From Nostoc indistinguendum CM1-VF10 (GTDB taxonomy: Bacteria; Cyanobacteriota; Cyanobacteriia; Cyanobacteriales; Nostocaceae): a DNA stretch of 64,000 nt. Position 1 is the stretch's first letter. Each line of letters opens with the position of its first letter. Positions 8,155 through 17,556 of this stretch are shown in pieces. Location: contig JAHHHS010000015.1 of assembly GCA_019359215.1 (NCBI GenBank), forward strand, positions 50,019 through 114,018, given 5' to 3'. A program made the translations under genes and the position numbers. The notes beneath the pieces are model-generated. The model was not told the DNA's origin. It saw only the letters and a program-made list of their open reading frames with translations, and did not search any database.

Positions 8155-9708
8155 ATGCCTCTGCCACGCATAGTAACGCTGATTGTTGGTCTGATCGTCA
8201 TTTTGGGGCTAGCCCTATGGCTAATTGATTCCCTATCGCGCCTCTATTGGCAATTGTCCTATTCGCCGTTGCTGGGCAATTTGCTGCTGTTGCTGCTGAT
8301 TGTCCTTATAGGAGCGTTGGTTGCCGCTTTTGTCTATTATGTACTGGTGATTCAATCTGGGGAAAAGCGATCGCGCCGCAACCCGAAGCGAGTAACTGCG
8401 GCGCAAATTCCTGCTGGCAAATCTGATGCCGCTTCTACAACTCTCCAAGCTGTGCGCCAACAGGTAGCGCAAATTCAAGATGAAGTAGCACGTCAGGCTT
8501 TATTAAGTAAATCACGAGAGATTGAAGCTAACTTAGCGCGGGGTGAGATTCAAGTAGTGGTATTTGGTACAGGGAGTGCTGGCAAAACTTCCCTAGTTAA
8601 TGCGATTATGGGACGCATGGTCGGTCAAGTCGATGCACCGATGGGTACAACCCAGGTTGGAGAAACTTATTGTCTGCGGTTAAAGGGATTAGAACGCAAG
8701 ATTTTAATTACGGATACGCCAGGAATTTTAGAAGCAGGGGTGGCGGGAACGGAACGCGAACAAATGGCGCGAGAACTGGCGACAGAAGCCGATTTACTGT
8801 TGTTTGTGGTAGATAATGACTTACGGCGCTCAGAATATGAGCCACTGCGGGGATTAGCAGAAATTGGTAAGCGATCGCTCCTAGTGCTTAACAAAACTGA
8901 TTTATATACAGATGAAGATAAAGAAGCCATTCTCGCTAGATTGCGTCAACGGGTACGGGGATTTATTTCTACTAATGATGTGGTGGCGATCGCTGCTAAT
9001 CCCCAATCTGCACAACTAGAAACTGGCGAAACCTTCCAGCCAGAACCGGATATTGTTCCTTTGCTGCGGCGCACAGCTGCTGTTTTACGGGCTGAGGGTG
9101 AAGATTTAGTTGCAGATAATATTCTTTTGCAATCTCTGCGATTGGGAGACGAGGCGCGAAAACTTATTGATGGCCAGCGTCGTCGTCAAGCTGACAAAAT
9201 CGTAGAACGCTTTCAGTGGATTGGTGCTGGTGTGGTATCTGTTACGCCTATTCCAGTGGTAGATTTGCTAGCAACAGCTGCTGTTAATGCTCAAATGGTT
9301 GTGGAAATTGGTAGAGTGTATGGGTGTGAATTGAATATGGAACGGGGACGAGAATTAGCCCTTTCTTTAGCAAAAACCCTTGCCAGTTTAGGCATTGTCA
9401 AAGGAGCGATTCAATTATTATCTACAGCTTTGCAACTCAATGTCGCTACTTTTATTATTGGTAAAGCAATTCAAGGTGTGACAGCAGCTTATTTAACGCG
9501 AATTGCTGGTAAAAGTTTTATTGAATATTTTCGTCATGACCAAGATTGGGGTGATGGTGGAATGACAGAAGTTGTGCAGCGACAGTTTCAAATTAATCGC
9601 AGAGATGAATTTATCAAGGCTTTTATTCAAGAAGCGATCGCACGGGTAGTAAAGCCTTTACAAGATAAATCTGAAGTAGTTGAACATGATGAAGAAGTTA
9701 ATAGTTAA
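8155..9708 (+). CDS. Membrane-anchored GTPase with DUF697 domain
   Basis: A 517-residue protein. Two N-terminal hydrophobic segments (about 5-25 and 40-65) should anchor it in the membrane. The GTPase domain has G1 GTGSAGKTS (about residue 142), a threonine in MGTTQVG for G2, G3 DTPG in ITDTPGIL, and G4 NKTD in VLNKTDLY. The C-terminal third (FQWIGAGVVSVTPIPVVDLL onward, with hydrophobic helices) is the DUF697 region found in YcjF-like GTPases. The start follows a gene-free region with duplicated sequence. A second DUF697 GTPase with a different N-terminus is at 17.6 kb. Cellular role unknown; DUF697 GTPases are generally linked to membrane stress. Confidence 0.88.
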   Translation: MPLPRIVTLIVGLIVILGLALWLIDSLSRLYWQLSYSPLLGNLLLLLLIVLIGALVAAFVYYVLVIQSGEKRSRRNPKRVTAAQIPAGKSDAASTTLQAVRQQVAQIQDEVARQALLSKSREIEANLARGEIQVVVFGTGSAGKTSLVNAIMGRMVGQVDAPMGTTQVGETYCLRLKGLERKILITDTPGILEAGVAGTEREQMARELATEADLLLFVVDNDLRRSEYEPLRGLAEIGKRSLLVLNKTDLYTDEDKEAILARLRQRVRGFISTNDVVAIAANPQSAQLETGETFQPEPDIVPLLRRTAAVLRAEGEDLVADNILLQSLRLGDEARKLIDGQRRRQADKIVERFQWIGAGVVSVTPIPVVDLLATAAVNAQMVVEIGRVYGCELNMERGRELALSLAKTLASLGIVKGAIQLLSTALQLNVATFIIGKAIQGVTAAYLTRIAGKSFIEYFRHDQDWGDGGMTEVVQRQFQINRRDEFIKAFIQEAIARVVKPLQDKSEVVEHDEEVNS

Positions 9709-10053
9709 ACAATTGAAAACTCAAAAAATATGCTTACTAATTGAACAAAATGCACCCAAAATTGAACGTGAATTAACAAATATTTCAGTCGAAACCGCGA
9801 AAGTCGTGGCAAGGTAGTAATGTTTTTGAATCAGATATTGTACAAATGTGGCAACAAGTTTGGATAAACTTCCCGCGTGAGGATGTTGAAAAAAATACAA
9901 ATTTTAATAAAATATTATATTTAGTTACGTAAAAATACTTAAAAATTAAACTTGTATTCTAGTATCAAAATTCTAGCAATTTATTTCTAAAGTATTCCGG
10001 AAACAGCAGGGAATGTCCGAAAAATAAATAAAAGGACTACTGAGTAACCAGGC
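9709..10053. other. Gene-free stretch after the GTPase
   Basis: About 345 bp, AT-rich, with stop codons in all frames. Short open pieces on the plus strand (for example around 9740-9800) could be worn remnants, but I recognise no family. Confidence 0.5.
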
Positions 10054-10054
10054 C

Positions 10055-10963
10055 ATGACCACCACATAATCGGTAAATTACTACAAGGGCGTTACCAAAT
10101 TGTCCAAAGCCTCGGTGCAGGGGTGTTTGGACAAACATACCACCAGAGCAATTTATTGGACTAACACAGCCCAACAGTGATATTTATGCTTTGGGTATGA
10201 TTGCCATCCAGGCTTTAACCGGGTTAGAACCACTACAATTAAAAGCTGATCCTTATACTAATGAAATTGTTTGGCGTTCTGAAAACACGCCAGTCAACGA
10301 TTATCTAGCTGCTGTTCTCAGCCAAATGATCCGTTACGATTACCAAAACCGCTTTCAGTCTGTGAGTGAGGTACTGCGGGTACTTAAACAAATAATATGG
10401 GAACCTCAGCCATCACAAATATTAGAAGCAGATGAGCAATTTCCTCTAGAGGCGGCGGTTGCAGATGATGATTCTCAAAATTCTACATCTGGACAATCAT
10501 CGCCGTTATTAACAGGAATGAAAGTAGGACTGGCGGCTAATTCTTTATTGATGGGATTTGGTGTATGTTCTTTAATTAATGCTGCACCTGCATACTCAGA
10601 AACAGAAACTTTATCTAAAGCTACAAAAGAATATCAAGCAGGAGATTTGCAAGAAGCGATCGCACTTGTTAAATCAATTCCTTCTCACAGTAATGTTTAT
10701 CCAGAAGCGCAAGCCACAATTGAAGAATGGCAAGATCATTTGTTGGTGATTTTGAACAGGCTATAAAATTCCTCCGAAATATTCCCAACGATACTTTAGT
10801 TTATGCTCAAGCTCAAGTCAAATTGAATGAGTATACTCAAAAGCAACGTTTGCGAACTGATTATCAAAAGGTAGCTTCTGCAAAAAGGACAGATTCATTT
10901 GTCCTAAAAACTCAGGTATTAAGATTGAATATCTTCAGGGAGGAAATTATCTACAAGAGGTAA
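10055..10963 (+). pseudogene. Decayed Ser/Thr protein kinase gene with most of the kinase domain deleted
   Basis: The remains of a kinase gene can be read in three frames. ATGACCACCAC is followed, one base out of frame, by IIGKLLQGRYQIVQSLGAGV and FGQTY (glycine-rich loop, 10066-10140). The reading then jumps at about 10143 to PEQFIGLTQPNSDIYALGMI, the C-lobe after the activation segment, so the invariant Lys, the HRD loop and DFG are all missing. A further lesion near 10740 changes frame again before a tail (FEQAIKFLRNIPNDTLVYAQ) like the TPR-type tails of cyanobacterial kinases. The intact kinase-TPR gene at 11227-13356 lies convergent to it. Confidence 0.85.
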
Positions 10964-11029
10964 ATATTCGGTAGTTGCAGCAATTGTTAAATGCATAGAC
11001 TTATTACATACAGTAATTTTAAAATGCGA

Positions 11030-11057
11030 GTAGGGGCACAATATGTTGTGCCCTTAC
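11030..11057. repeat. Second copy of the GTAGGGGCACA palindromic repeat
   Basis: Ends GTAGGGGCACA and TGTGCCCTTAC match the element at 8008-8036; the central bases differ. It lies between the 3' ends of the decayed kinase and the intact kinase-TPR gene, together with a G-rich low-complexity tract (11075-11120). Confidence 0.8.
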
Positions 11058-11226
11058 GCGTGTGGTCTATTCATATGAGGCAGGGGGCAGGGGAAAAGGT
11101 ACAAACCTTGCCCCTTGTGGGCAAAAGCTCCTCTGCTCCAATTCTTCGAGGGTTAAGAGCAACACCAGCAAGTGGCGTGCTTTTTCTCCCCTGCTTTTTC
11201 AGAGTTTTGACTTCCGCCTTGCGATA

Positions 11227-13356
11227 CTAGGGTATCGTCTGGGGTGGATTGGTGGAATTAGGAACTGGGATAATTGGCACAATTAGAGGCTTTGGTTTCT
11301 CGGATTGCAGTTGAACTTGGGCTTGATTGCGAGCGTCTATTGCTTGTTGGTAATTAGGCTTGTATTTTATTGCTTGATAGTAAGATGCGATCGCATCTTG
11401 AAACCGATTCAAATTTAGTAGAGCATTGCCTCTGCTATACCAGCTTTCAGAATGGTCTGGTTTATAAGCAACTGCCTTTTTATAAGATGCGATCGCATCT
11501 TCGTATTTTTGCAAATTGTATTGTGAATTCCCTAGATTATACCAGACTTGATAGTCTTTTGGCTTAAGTGTTGCGGCTTTGTTATAAGCTTTTATTGCTT
11601 CTTCATAGCGTTGGTTTTGATGCAGCAACCATCCAAGATTATACCATGCTTGATAGTTGCTAGGATTGTATTTAATTACTTGATTAAAAGATTCAACTGC
11701 TTCTGGATAACGTTGTAAATTGAGAAGTACATTCCCTCTTGAAAACCAGGCTTGATAGTAGTTTGCCTTGTATTGAACAGCTTTATCATAAGCTGTAAAC
11801 GCGTCCTGGTAACGCCGTAAATTGACTAGAGAATTTCCCCAATTATACCAAGCTTCCTCATAGTCTGGTTTTAAATCAACGGCTTTTTCGTAAGCTGCGA
11901 TCGCTTCTTCATATCGCTTAGAATTTTGTAAGGCTAATCCTTTCTTGTACCAAGCTTCGTAATTATCTGATTTTAATTCAATCGCTTTTTCATAAGATTT
12001 AATTGCTTGGTCATATTGGTTTAAGTTACTGAAAGCTTCACCCTTAGCATTCCAGATTTCTGAGTTTTTATTATCTAATTCTAAGGCTTTGTCAAAAGAA
12101 GCGATCGCTTCTTGATATCGCTGTAAGCTTCCTAATACAAAGCCTCGCCCACTCCAAGCTTCAAAATAATCTGGTTGAATTTGAATTGCTTTATCATATG
12201 CCGCTAGCGCATCTTTGTATTTTTTTAATTTATACAGCGTTTTCCCTTGACCATTCCACCCTTGAGCATAATCTGGTCTAACATTAACGGCTTTTTCATA
12301 TACTTCTAATGCGTCTTGATAACGTTGCAAATCAAAAAGCGTATTTCCTTGCTTGGATAGTTCTATGGCGTTATTTGAATTAATGTGATTTAAAATTAAT
12401 ATTGATGCTACTCCGCTAACACTAATTAAAAATATCGCTAGTAAAACTTTACCCAATATTCCTTTTTTCGGCTGAGGTTTGTTAATATTTTTTGGTAAAG
12501 AAATAGGAGTTAATGCAATTGTCTGGGGGGGTGGTTGTGTTAACTCTTTCAGAGCTTGTAATGCTACCGTTGCCGAAGGATAGCGTTGCCGAAAGTCGTA
12601 GCACACCATCTTATGTAAGAATTGGGCGAATTCTGGCGTTACCGTAGCTTGCTTGTGCCAGATAATTTCATTAGTATCATCATCTTTTTCTATTTCCTCT
12701 GCTGATAATCCAGTGAGAGCTTGAATAGCAATTATTCCCACAGCATAGATATCACTGCTTAATTTTGGCGTACCATGAGCTTGTTCACCAGGAATATATC
12801 CAGGCGTACCTATAGCAACAGTAGCTTGTGTTTGAACTTGGGGGGTAATAACTTGAGTAGCTATTTGTTTAACTGCACCAAAATCAATTAAGATTAATTT
12901 GCCATCTGGGTAGCGCCTGAGGATATTTCGAGGATTGACATCACGATGAATTACATTCTGTTGATGGACAAATTCTAAGATTGCCAAAAGTTCTTGTAAA
13001 AGTGAAATTACATCTTCTTGACTAAGAGTTTTACCTGGGATTAATTCTTGGCTCAAGTCATGCCCTTCGATCAATTCCTGTACGAGATAGAATTCGGCGT
13101 TTTCCTCAAAGTAAGCTAAAAGTTGGGGAATGCGATCGTGAGTTCCTAATTTATACAGAACTTGCGCTTCTGTATCAAATAAACGCCTAGCTGTCTCCAA
13201 AGTTACGGGATCACTTGCCTGGGGTTTAAGTTTCTTAACGACACATGGAGGTGAACCGGGTAATTGGGTATCACTTGCCACAAAAGTTTCACCAAAACCC
13301 CCACCTCCCAAATGACTAATAATTTGGTATCTTCCTACAAGTGTGTTTCCCAGCAT
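11227..13356 (-). CDS. Ser/Thr protein kinase with transmembrane helix and about ten TPR repeats
   Basis: A 709-residue protein. The kinase domain (1-270) has the Gly-rich loop GGGGFGET, the ATP-binding Lys in CVVKKLKP, the catalytic loop HRDVNPRN, DFG in LIDFGAVKQ, and PGYIPGEQ. The usual Lys of HRDxKxxN is Asn here, a variation seen in some cyanobacterial kinases. A transmembrane helix follows (about 300-322), then roughly ten 34-residue TPR units (each with AW/SW plus ALxxYxKA-like signatures) to about residue 685, and a Pro-rich end. The layout implies a cytoplasmic kinase with a TPR platform across the membrane. At DNA level many TPRs contain GCGATCGC or GATGCGATCGCATC. Confidence 0.93.
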   Translation of the reverse strand: MLGNTLVGRYQIISHLGGGGFGETFVASDTQLPGSPPCVVKKLKPQASDPVTLETARRLFDTEAQVLYKLGTHDRIPQLLAYFEENAEFYLVQELIEGHDLSQELIPGKTLSQEDVISLLQELLAILEFVHQQNVIHRDVNPRNILRRYPDGKLILIDFGAVKQIATQVITPQVQTQATVAIGTPGYIPGEQAHGTPKLSSDIYAVGIIAIQALTGLSAEEIEKDDDTNEIIWHKQATVTPEFAQFLHKMVCYDFRQRYPSATVALQALKELTQPPPQTIALTPISLPKNINKPQPKKGILGKVLLAIFLISVSGVASILILNHINSNNAIELSKQGNTLFDLQRYQDALEVYEKAVNVRPDYAQGWNGQGKTLYKLKKYKDALAAYDKAIQIQPDYFEAWSGRGFVLGSLQRYQEAIASFDKALELDNKNSEIWNAKGEAFSNLNQYDQAIKSYEKAIELKSDNYEAWYKKGLALQNSKRYEEAIAAYEKAVDLKPDYEEAWYNWGNSLVNLRRYQDAFTAYDKAVQYKANYYQAWFSRGNVLLNLQRYPEAVESFNQVIKYNPSNYQAWYNLGWLLHQNQRYEEAIKAYNKAATLKPKDYQVWYNLGNSQYNLQKYEDAIASYKKAVAYKPDHSESWYSRGNALLNLNRFQDAIASYYQAIKYKPNYQQAIDARNQAQVQLQSEKPKPLIVPIIPVPNSTNPPQTIP

Positions 13357-13448
13357 CTCGTTTGCCTAATTAAGTGCGATGCGATCTGATTTCAATCTTG
13401 CCACACGTTTAGGGGGAGTAGAGGAGGCAGGGGGTAGGGGGAGAATAA

Positions 13449-13502
13449 CTAATGACTAATGACTAATGGCTAATGGCTAATGGCTAATGACCAGTGACTA
13501 AT
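13449..13502. repeat. Heptamer tract CTAATGA/CTAATGG
   Basis: Seven or more consecutive 7-nt units CTAATGA or CTAATGG end just before the start of the rhomboid-like gene. Heptamer tracts of this sort are common in Nostoc intergenic DNA. Confidence 0.85.
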
Positions 13503-13506
13503 TTAT

Positions 13507-14208
13507 ATGATTCCTATTAGTGATAATATTCGTTGTCGGAAGAAGCCGATTATTAATTACTGGCTGATTGGTATTAATGTTGGCGTATTTTTATGCGAAC
13601 TTCAACTAGAACTTAGTGGTGGATTAGGTTATTTTGTTAATATTTGGGGTGTAATTCCAGCCCAGATTAGTGGGGCAATTACAAATGCATTCTTATTCAA
13701 CAACTCTGCTGCTTGGATAATTGTAATTTGGCGAACATTTTCACTACTTGTTGCAATATTTCTGCATGGCAGTTTTAGCCAAATCTTGGGAAATCTGCTA
13801 TTTTTATGGGTTTTTGGGAAAACCGTCGAAAATATTCTAGGACATAGACGCTATTTAGGATTTTATCTAGCTACTGGCGCGATCGCTTCTTGTGTGCAAA
13901 TTCTAGCTGAACCAAGTTTGACAGTACCATTGATTGGGGGCAATGGCGCGATCGCAGCTGTTTTAGGAGCATATATTATGAAGTTTCCTAAAGCTAAAAT
14001 TGACACAATTTTGCCGTTAATAATCTTGTATATTCCAATTCAACTTCCAGCTTTTTTCTATCTATTTTGGTGGTTTGTGCAACAATTATTTTATGGCATC
14101 GGCAGTTTAAATATTCCTCCTGTTGGCGTAAACCAATTGGGTGGTGTTTTTTGGGGACAGGTTGTGGCAATATTGATGGGTGCGGGTTTTATGCGTTTGA
14201 AGAGATAA
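13507..14208 (+). CDS. Rhomboid-family membrane protein lacking the catalytic Ser and His (pseudoprotease)
   Basis: A 233-residue membrane protein with about six hydrophobic helices and the rhomboid landmarks: INYWLIGINVGVFLCEL (TM1), WGVIPAQI, FLHGSFSQILGNLLFLWVFG (TM2, normally HxxxHLLGNMLFLWIFG), GHRRYLGFYLATGAIAS (TM3). In active rhomboids the TM4 motif is GxSG and TM6 has an AHxGG His. Here the aligned motifs read IGGNGAIAAVLGAY (Ser to Asn) and VNQLGGVFWG (His to Gln), so both catalytic residues are absent. The frame is otherwise intact, suggesting a retained non-proteolytic role, as for iRhoms or Derlins. It begins within 5 bp of a heptamer repeat tract, so its own promoter is unclear. 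Confidence 0.85.
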   Translation: MIPISDNIRCRKKPIINYWLIGINVGVFLCELQLELSGGLGYFVNIWGVIPAQISGAITNAFLFNNSAAWIIVIWRTFSLLVAIFLHGSFSQILGNLLFLWVFGKTVENILGHRRYLGFYLATGAIASCVQILAEPSLTVPLIGGNGAIAAVLGAYIMKFPKAKIDTILPLIILYIPIQLPAFFYLFWWFVQQLFYGIGSLNIPPVGVNQLGGVFWGQVVAILMGAGFMRLKR

Positions 14209-14392
14209 TTCATTATTGGATGCAAAGTGTCTTGTCGTCGGGCAAAGCTCTTAACCTCAAAAGGTGTATTTTGGTTAAAATCTTATGCGCCTTTTGACAG
14301 ATTACATTTTTTAGCTTAAAAATCGATACTGTTAAAGCTAGGGGATGCCTACTCTTCAAATCGGTATTGTTTAGTTAAAAACGGTGTGCAAG

Positions 14393-17047
14393 ATGCCAAA
14401 TGTTGATAAAATTAACTTTAAAGTCACTGATGAATTAGTAGCTCTGCGGCAGCGTGTAGCTGAGTTAGAGCAATCAGAAATATTTTATCAGCAAAGGCAA
14501 GCAGCCCTTGAGGAGCAAGTAATAGAGCTAGAAAAAAAACTGGCGCTTGCACTAGAATATCCCCATATTCAAGCTGTCGAATCTGATATCAAGCGGCATT
14601 TTGAACAGGGGACATCCACAACCTTAAATGTGTCAACAAATGTGGCAGTAACTTTAGAACAACTCCAACAAGAAATTGCAGAACGACAGCAGGTAGAAGC
14701 GTCGCTGAGGGAGAGTGAAGAACGGCTCAGGCTAGCTCTAGAGTTTTCCCAGATGGGCTTATGGGATTGGAATATTGTTACCAATAAAGTCATCTGGTCT
14801 GAAAACTATGAATTGCTTTTTGGTGTGCTTCCAGGTAGTTTTGATGGCCCTTACGAAACGTTTCAGAAGTGCGTTTATTCTGAAGACAGGCAATCTGTAA
14901 TGCAAGGGATCGCCCAGGCTTTAGGACAAAAGACTGACTACAATGATGAATTTCGCATAGTTCGATCAGACCAAAGTGTTCATTGGATTTCTGTCAAGGG
15001 AAAATTTATCTATGACGATCGCGGACAAGCGGTGCGAATGATCGGCGTTTGTATGGAAACTACTGTCTGCAAGCAAGCAGAAGAAAGCACTCGTGAACTA
15101 ACAACCCAAGTGCAAGAACAAGCAAATATTTTAAATGCCATCCTCACCGCCTCAGTTGATCACATTTATATCTTTAATCGCAAAGGCCGTTATCAGTATG
15201 TCAGTCGGGATGCAGCTACGTTACTAGGCTTCAAGCCCCAGGATCTTGTCGGAAAAACTTTGCAAGACCTGGATGTACCCGCAGAGCTTATGGAACAGGT
15301 AGATAATCAACGACAAGCTGTGATGAAAACTGGGCAGCCAATCAAGGATGAATGTCAATATGTTACTGCTGATGGGGTGCATTATTATGAATACATTCTC
15401 ACTCCATTACGCAGTTTTGGCCAAGCTATTGAAGGCGTAATTACTGTTTCTCGTGATATTACCGAACACAAACGGGCAGAAAAAACATTACGCGAAAGTG
15501 AAGCGCGTTTTCGGCGTTTGTTTGAATCTAACTTGATCGGGGTCGCTTTTTGGAATGTGGATGGCTTTATTATTGATGCCAATGATGCCTTTCTCCAGTC
15601 AGCTGGCTACACTCGTGATGAGTTTGCCACTTTGGGTAAAATTAATTGGAGAGAACTTACTCCTATTGAATATAAAGATTTAGACGATCGCGCCCTTTTG
15701 GAAGTGCAAACCACTGGAGTTTCCAGAATTTATGAGAAAGAGTATCTCCAGCGCGACGGTAAACGAGTCCCAGTTGTTTTGGGGATAGCCTTGCTCAATG
15801 ACTCCAAGGATAATGGTGTTGCTTTTGTACTGGATATTACCCATCGCAAATCAGTCGAGAAAGAACGCGATCGCCTCTTCGAACGAGAAATGAAAGCACG
15901 CAAAGAAGCAGAAATCGCCAACACAATCAAAGATGAATTTCTGGCGGTTCTCTCCCATGAACTGCGAACCCCACTCAACTCCATTCTGGGGTGGTCGAAA
16001 TTGCTGCGGACTCGTGATTTAAATGAAAAAACCACTAACCACGCCTTGGAAACCATTGAACGCAACGCCAAGTTACAAACCCAGTTAATTGAAGATTTGT
16101 TGGATGTGTCTCGCATCCTCCGAGGAAAATTAAACTTGAATGTCTGTCCAGTGAACTTGGTAATGGTAATTGAAGCAGCACTAGAGACAGTAAAACTAGC
16201 AGCACAAGCTAAGTCAATTCAAATTCAGACGATATTTGATTCCACTTTGGGGCAACTGATGGGCGACCCAAATCGGCTTGTGCAAGTTGTGTGGAATCTA
16301 CTTTCTAATGCGGTAAAATTTACACCAATAGGCGGACGGATAGAAATTCGACTGATGAAAGTTGGTAACCAAGCTCAAATTCAGGTCAGCGATACAGGTA
16401 AGGGAATTAGTCCAGAGTTTTTGCCTTATGTATTCGATTACTTTCGCCAAGCTGATAACACAATTACTAGGGCATTTGGTGGACTAGGTTTAGGATTAGC
16501 GATCGTGCGTAAGGTTGTAGAAATGCATGGGGGAAATGTTCAAGCAGAAAGTCCTGGAGAAGGAGCGGGTAGCACTTTCACTGTTGAACTACCGTTTTTA
16601 GCCAGAAGTGAACAGGTAATGTCTAACGAAAATGAGCCTTCACCTTGTGAAGCTGATTCCTCAATCCTTTCAGACACTAAAATTTTGGTGGTGGACGATG
16701 AACCAGATATCCGCGACTTAGTGACCTTTATTTTACAAGACTACGGTGTAGAAGTAACCGCCGTATCTTCAGCACAAGAGGCATTACAAGCGCTGTCTGA
16801 GTCAATACCAGATGTTTTAATTAGCGATATTGGAATGCCAAAGACAGACGGATATATGCTGATGCGTGAAGTAAGAGCGCGATCGCCTCAACAAGGAGGA
16901 CGCGTACCAGCGATCGCTCTGACGGCTTATGCAGGCGAAATGAATGAACACCAAGCGTTAGCAGCAGGGTTTCAAATGCATATTTCTAAACCAGTAGATC
17001 CAGATGCTTTGGTGAAAGCGATCACCGATTTGATTGAGCCAAAATGA
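14393..17047 (+). CDS. Hybrid sensor histidine kinase (coiled coil, three PAS, HisKA, HATPase, REC)
   Basis: A soluble protein of 884 residues from the ATG at 14393; a GTG at 14384 in the same frame is an alternative start. The N-terminus (1-110) is coiled coil. Three PAS/PAC repeats follow (about 105-230, 240-365, 370-490; each ends in an ITEHKRAEKTLRES-like linker). HisKA has FLAVLSHELRTPLN (His near 525). The ATPase has NLLSNAVKFTP, DTGKGIS and GLGLGLAIVRK. A C-terminal receiver (from ILVVDDEPDIRD, about 763) has the phosphoacceptor in DVLISDIGMP and Lys in ISKPVDP. No transmembrane segment: a cytoplasmic PAS sensor. Its architecture resembles the gene at 53.0 kb. Confidence 0.93.
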   Translation: MPNVDKINFKVTDELVALRQRVAELEQSEIFYQQRQAALEEQVIELEKKLALALEYPHIQAVESDIKRHFEQGTSTTLNVSTNVAVTLEQLQQEIAERQQVEASLRESEERLRLALEFSQMGLWDWNIVTNKVIWSENYELLFGVLPGSFDGPYETFQKCVYSEDRQSVMQGIAQALGQKTDYNDEFRIVRSDQSVHWISVKGKFIYDDRGQAVRMIGVCMETTVCKQAEESTRELTTQVQEQANILNAILTASVDHIYIFNRKGRYQYVSRDAATLLGFKPQDLVGKTLQDLDVPAELMEQVDNQRQAVMKTGQPIKDECQYVTADGVHYYEYILTPLRSFGQAIEGVITVSRDITEHKRAEKTLRESEARFRRLFESNLIGVAFWNVDGFIIDANDAFLQSAGYTRDEFATLGKINWRELTPIEYKDLDDRALLEVQTTGVSRIYEKEYLQRDGKRVPVVLGIALLNDSKDNGVAFVLDITHRKSVEKERDRLFEREMKARKEAEIANTIKDEFLAVLSHELRTPLNSILGWSKLLRTRDLNEKTTNHALETIERNAKLQTQLIEDLLDVSRILRGKLNLNVCPVNLVMVIEAALETVKLAAQAKSIQIQTIFDSTLGQLMGDPNRLVQVVWNLLSNAVKFTPIGGRIEIRLMKVGNQAQIQVSDTGKGISPEFLPYVFDYFRQADNTITRAFGGLGLGLAIVRKVVEMHGGNVQAESPGEGAGSTFTVELPFLARSEQVMSNENEPSPCEADSSILSDTKILVVDDEPDIRDLVTFILQDYGVEVTAVSSAQEALQALSESIPDVLISDIGMPKTDGYMLMREVRARSPQQGGRVPAIALTAYAGEMNEHQALAAGFQMHISKPVDPDALVKAITDLIEPK

Positions 17048-17142
17048 TCTAGGTAAGCGTCCGAAAGGCTTTCCATAACTTCACTGTCCAGGTCCGCTAC
17101 TTTCCTGCTAGACTCTGGATAGTCCCTATGCTTTTAGTGATT

Positions 17143-17277
17143 ATGGCATCTGTTGAGCAAGTTATGAAAGAAGCCTTAGCTTTGCTCAGTGCAGCGAGAG
17201 CATTGTTGGCAGAAAAGCTGGTTAAAAGTCTTGAATTTGATGTAGACGAAACACATCAAACACTGTGGACATTGTAA
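17143..17277 (+). pseudogene. Truncated addiction-module (antitoxin-type) protein
   Basis: A 44-codon frame, starting MASVEQVMKEALALLSAARA and reading on LLAEKLVKSLEF, matches the N-terminus of the small addiction-module protein family (TIGR02574-type; usual length about 70-75 residues). It stops at 17275-17277, exactly where a 21-nt tandem repeat begins, so the C-terminal half, usually charged and ending near the partner gene, is lost. No toxin gene follows. I read it as an antitoxin remnant cut by repeat insertion. Confidence 0.7.
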
Positions 17278-17393
17278 GCCGATACAATCGCATTGTCAGT
17301 CAAAACAATGGCATTGTCAGTCAAAACAATCGCATTGTTAGTCGAAACAATCGCATTGTCAGCCGGAACAATCGCATTGTTAACCGATACAAT
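17268..17393. repeat. Five tandem 21-nt units with core ACAATCGCATTGT
   Basis: Full units begin at 17284, 17305, 17326, 17347 and 17368; partial units flank them. Each unit contains the near-palindrome ACAATCGCATTGT (or ACAATGGCATTGT) followed by CAGTCAA-like spacer. Because 21 is a multiple of three, both strands stay open through the array; these frames are not genes. The unit is related to the three-unit array at 3336-3398. Confidence 0.9.
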
Positions 17394-17556
17394 AATTCCC
17401 TTGCTACGTTTTTCTACGGCGGCGGTTCGTTGAGGATTGGGAAACACCGCTACCTTCAGAACGCGATCGCCCAAGTTTATAAACTACTAATGATACTGGT
17501 TATCCTTTTGAGAATCGCTATAAGATTATAAAAGGGTCTTCTACGTTTGGATAGAA

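Noticed and set aside
10991..11286. Plus-strand frames over the 11.0-11.3 kb region
   Set aside because: They consist of a palindromic repeat and G-rich low-complexity DNA and run into the 3' end of the kinase-TPR gene.
17284..17388. CRISPR-like array
   Set aside because: The units are contiguous 21-mers with no unique spacers and no cas genes nearby.
17265..17531. Open frames on both strands across the 17.3 kb array
   Set aside because: They are produced by the 21-nt period; the translation is a seven-residue repeat without family resemblance.
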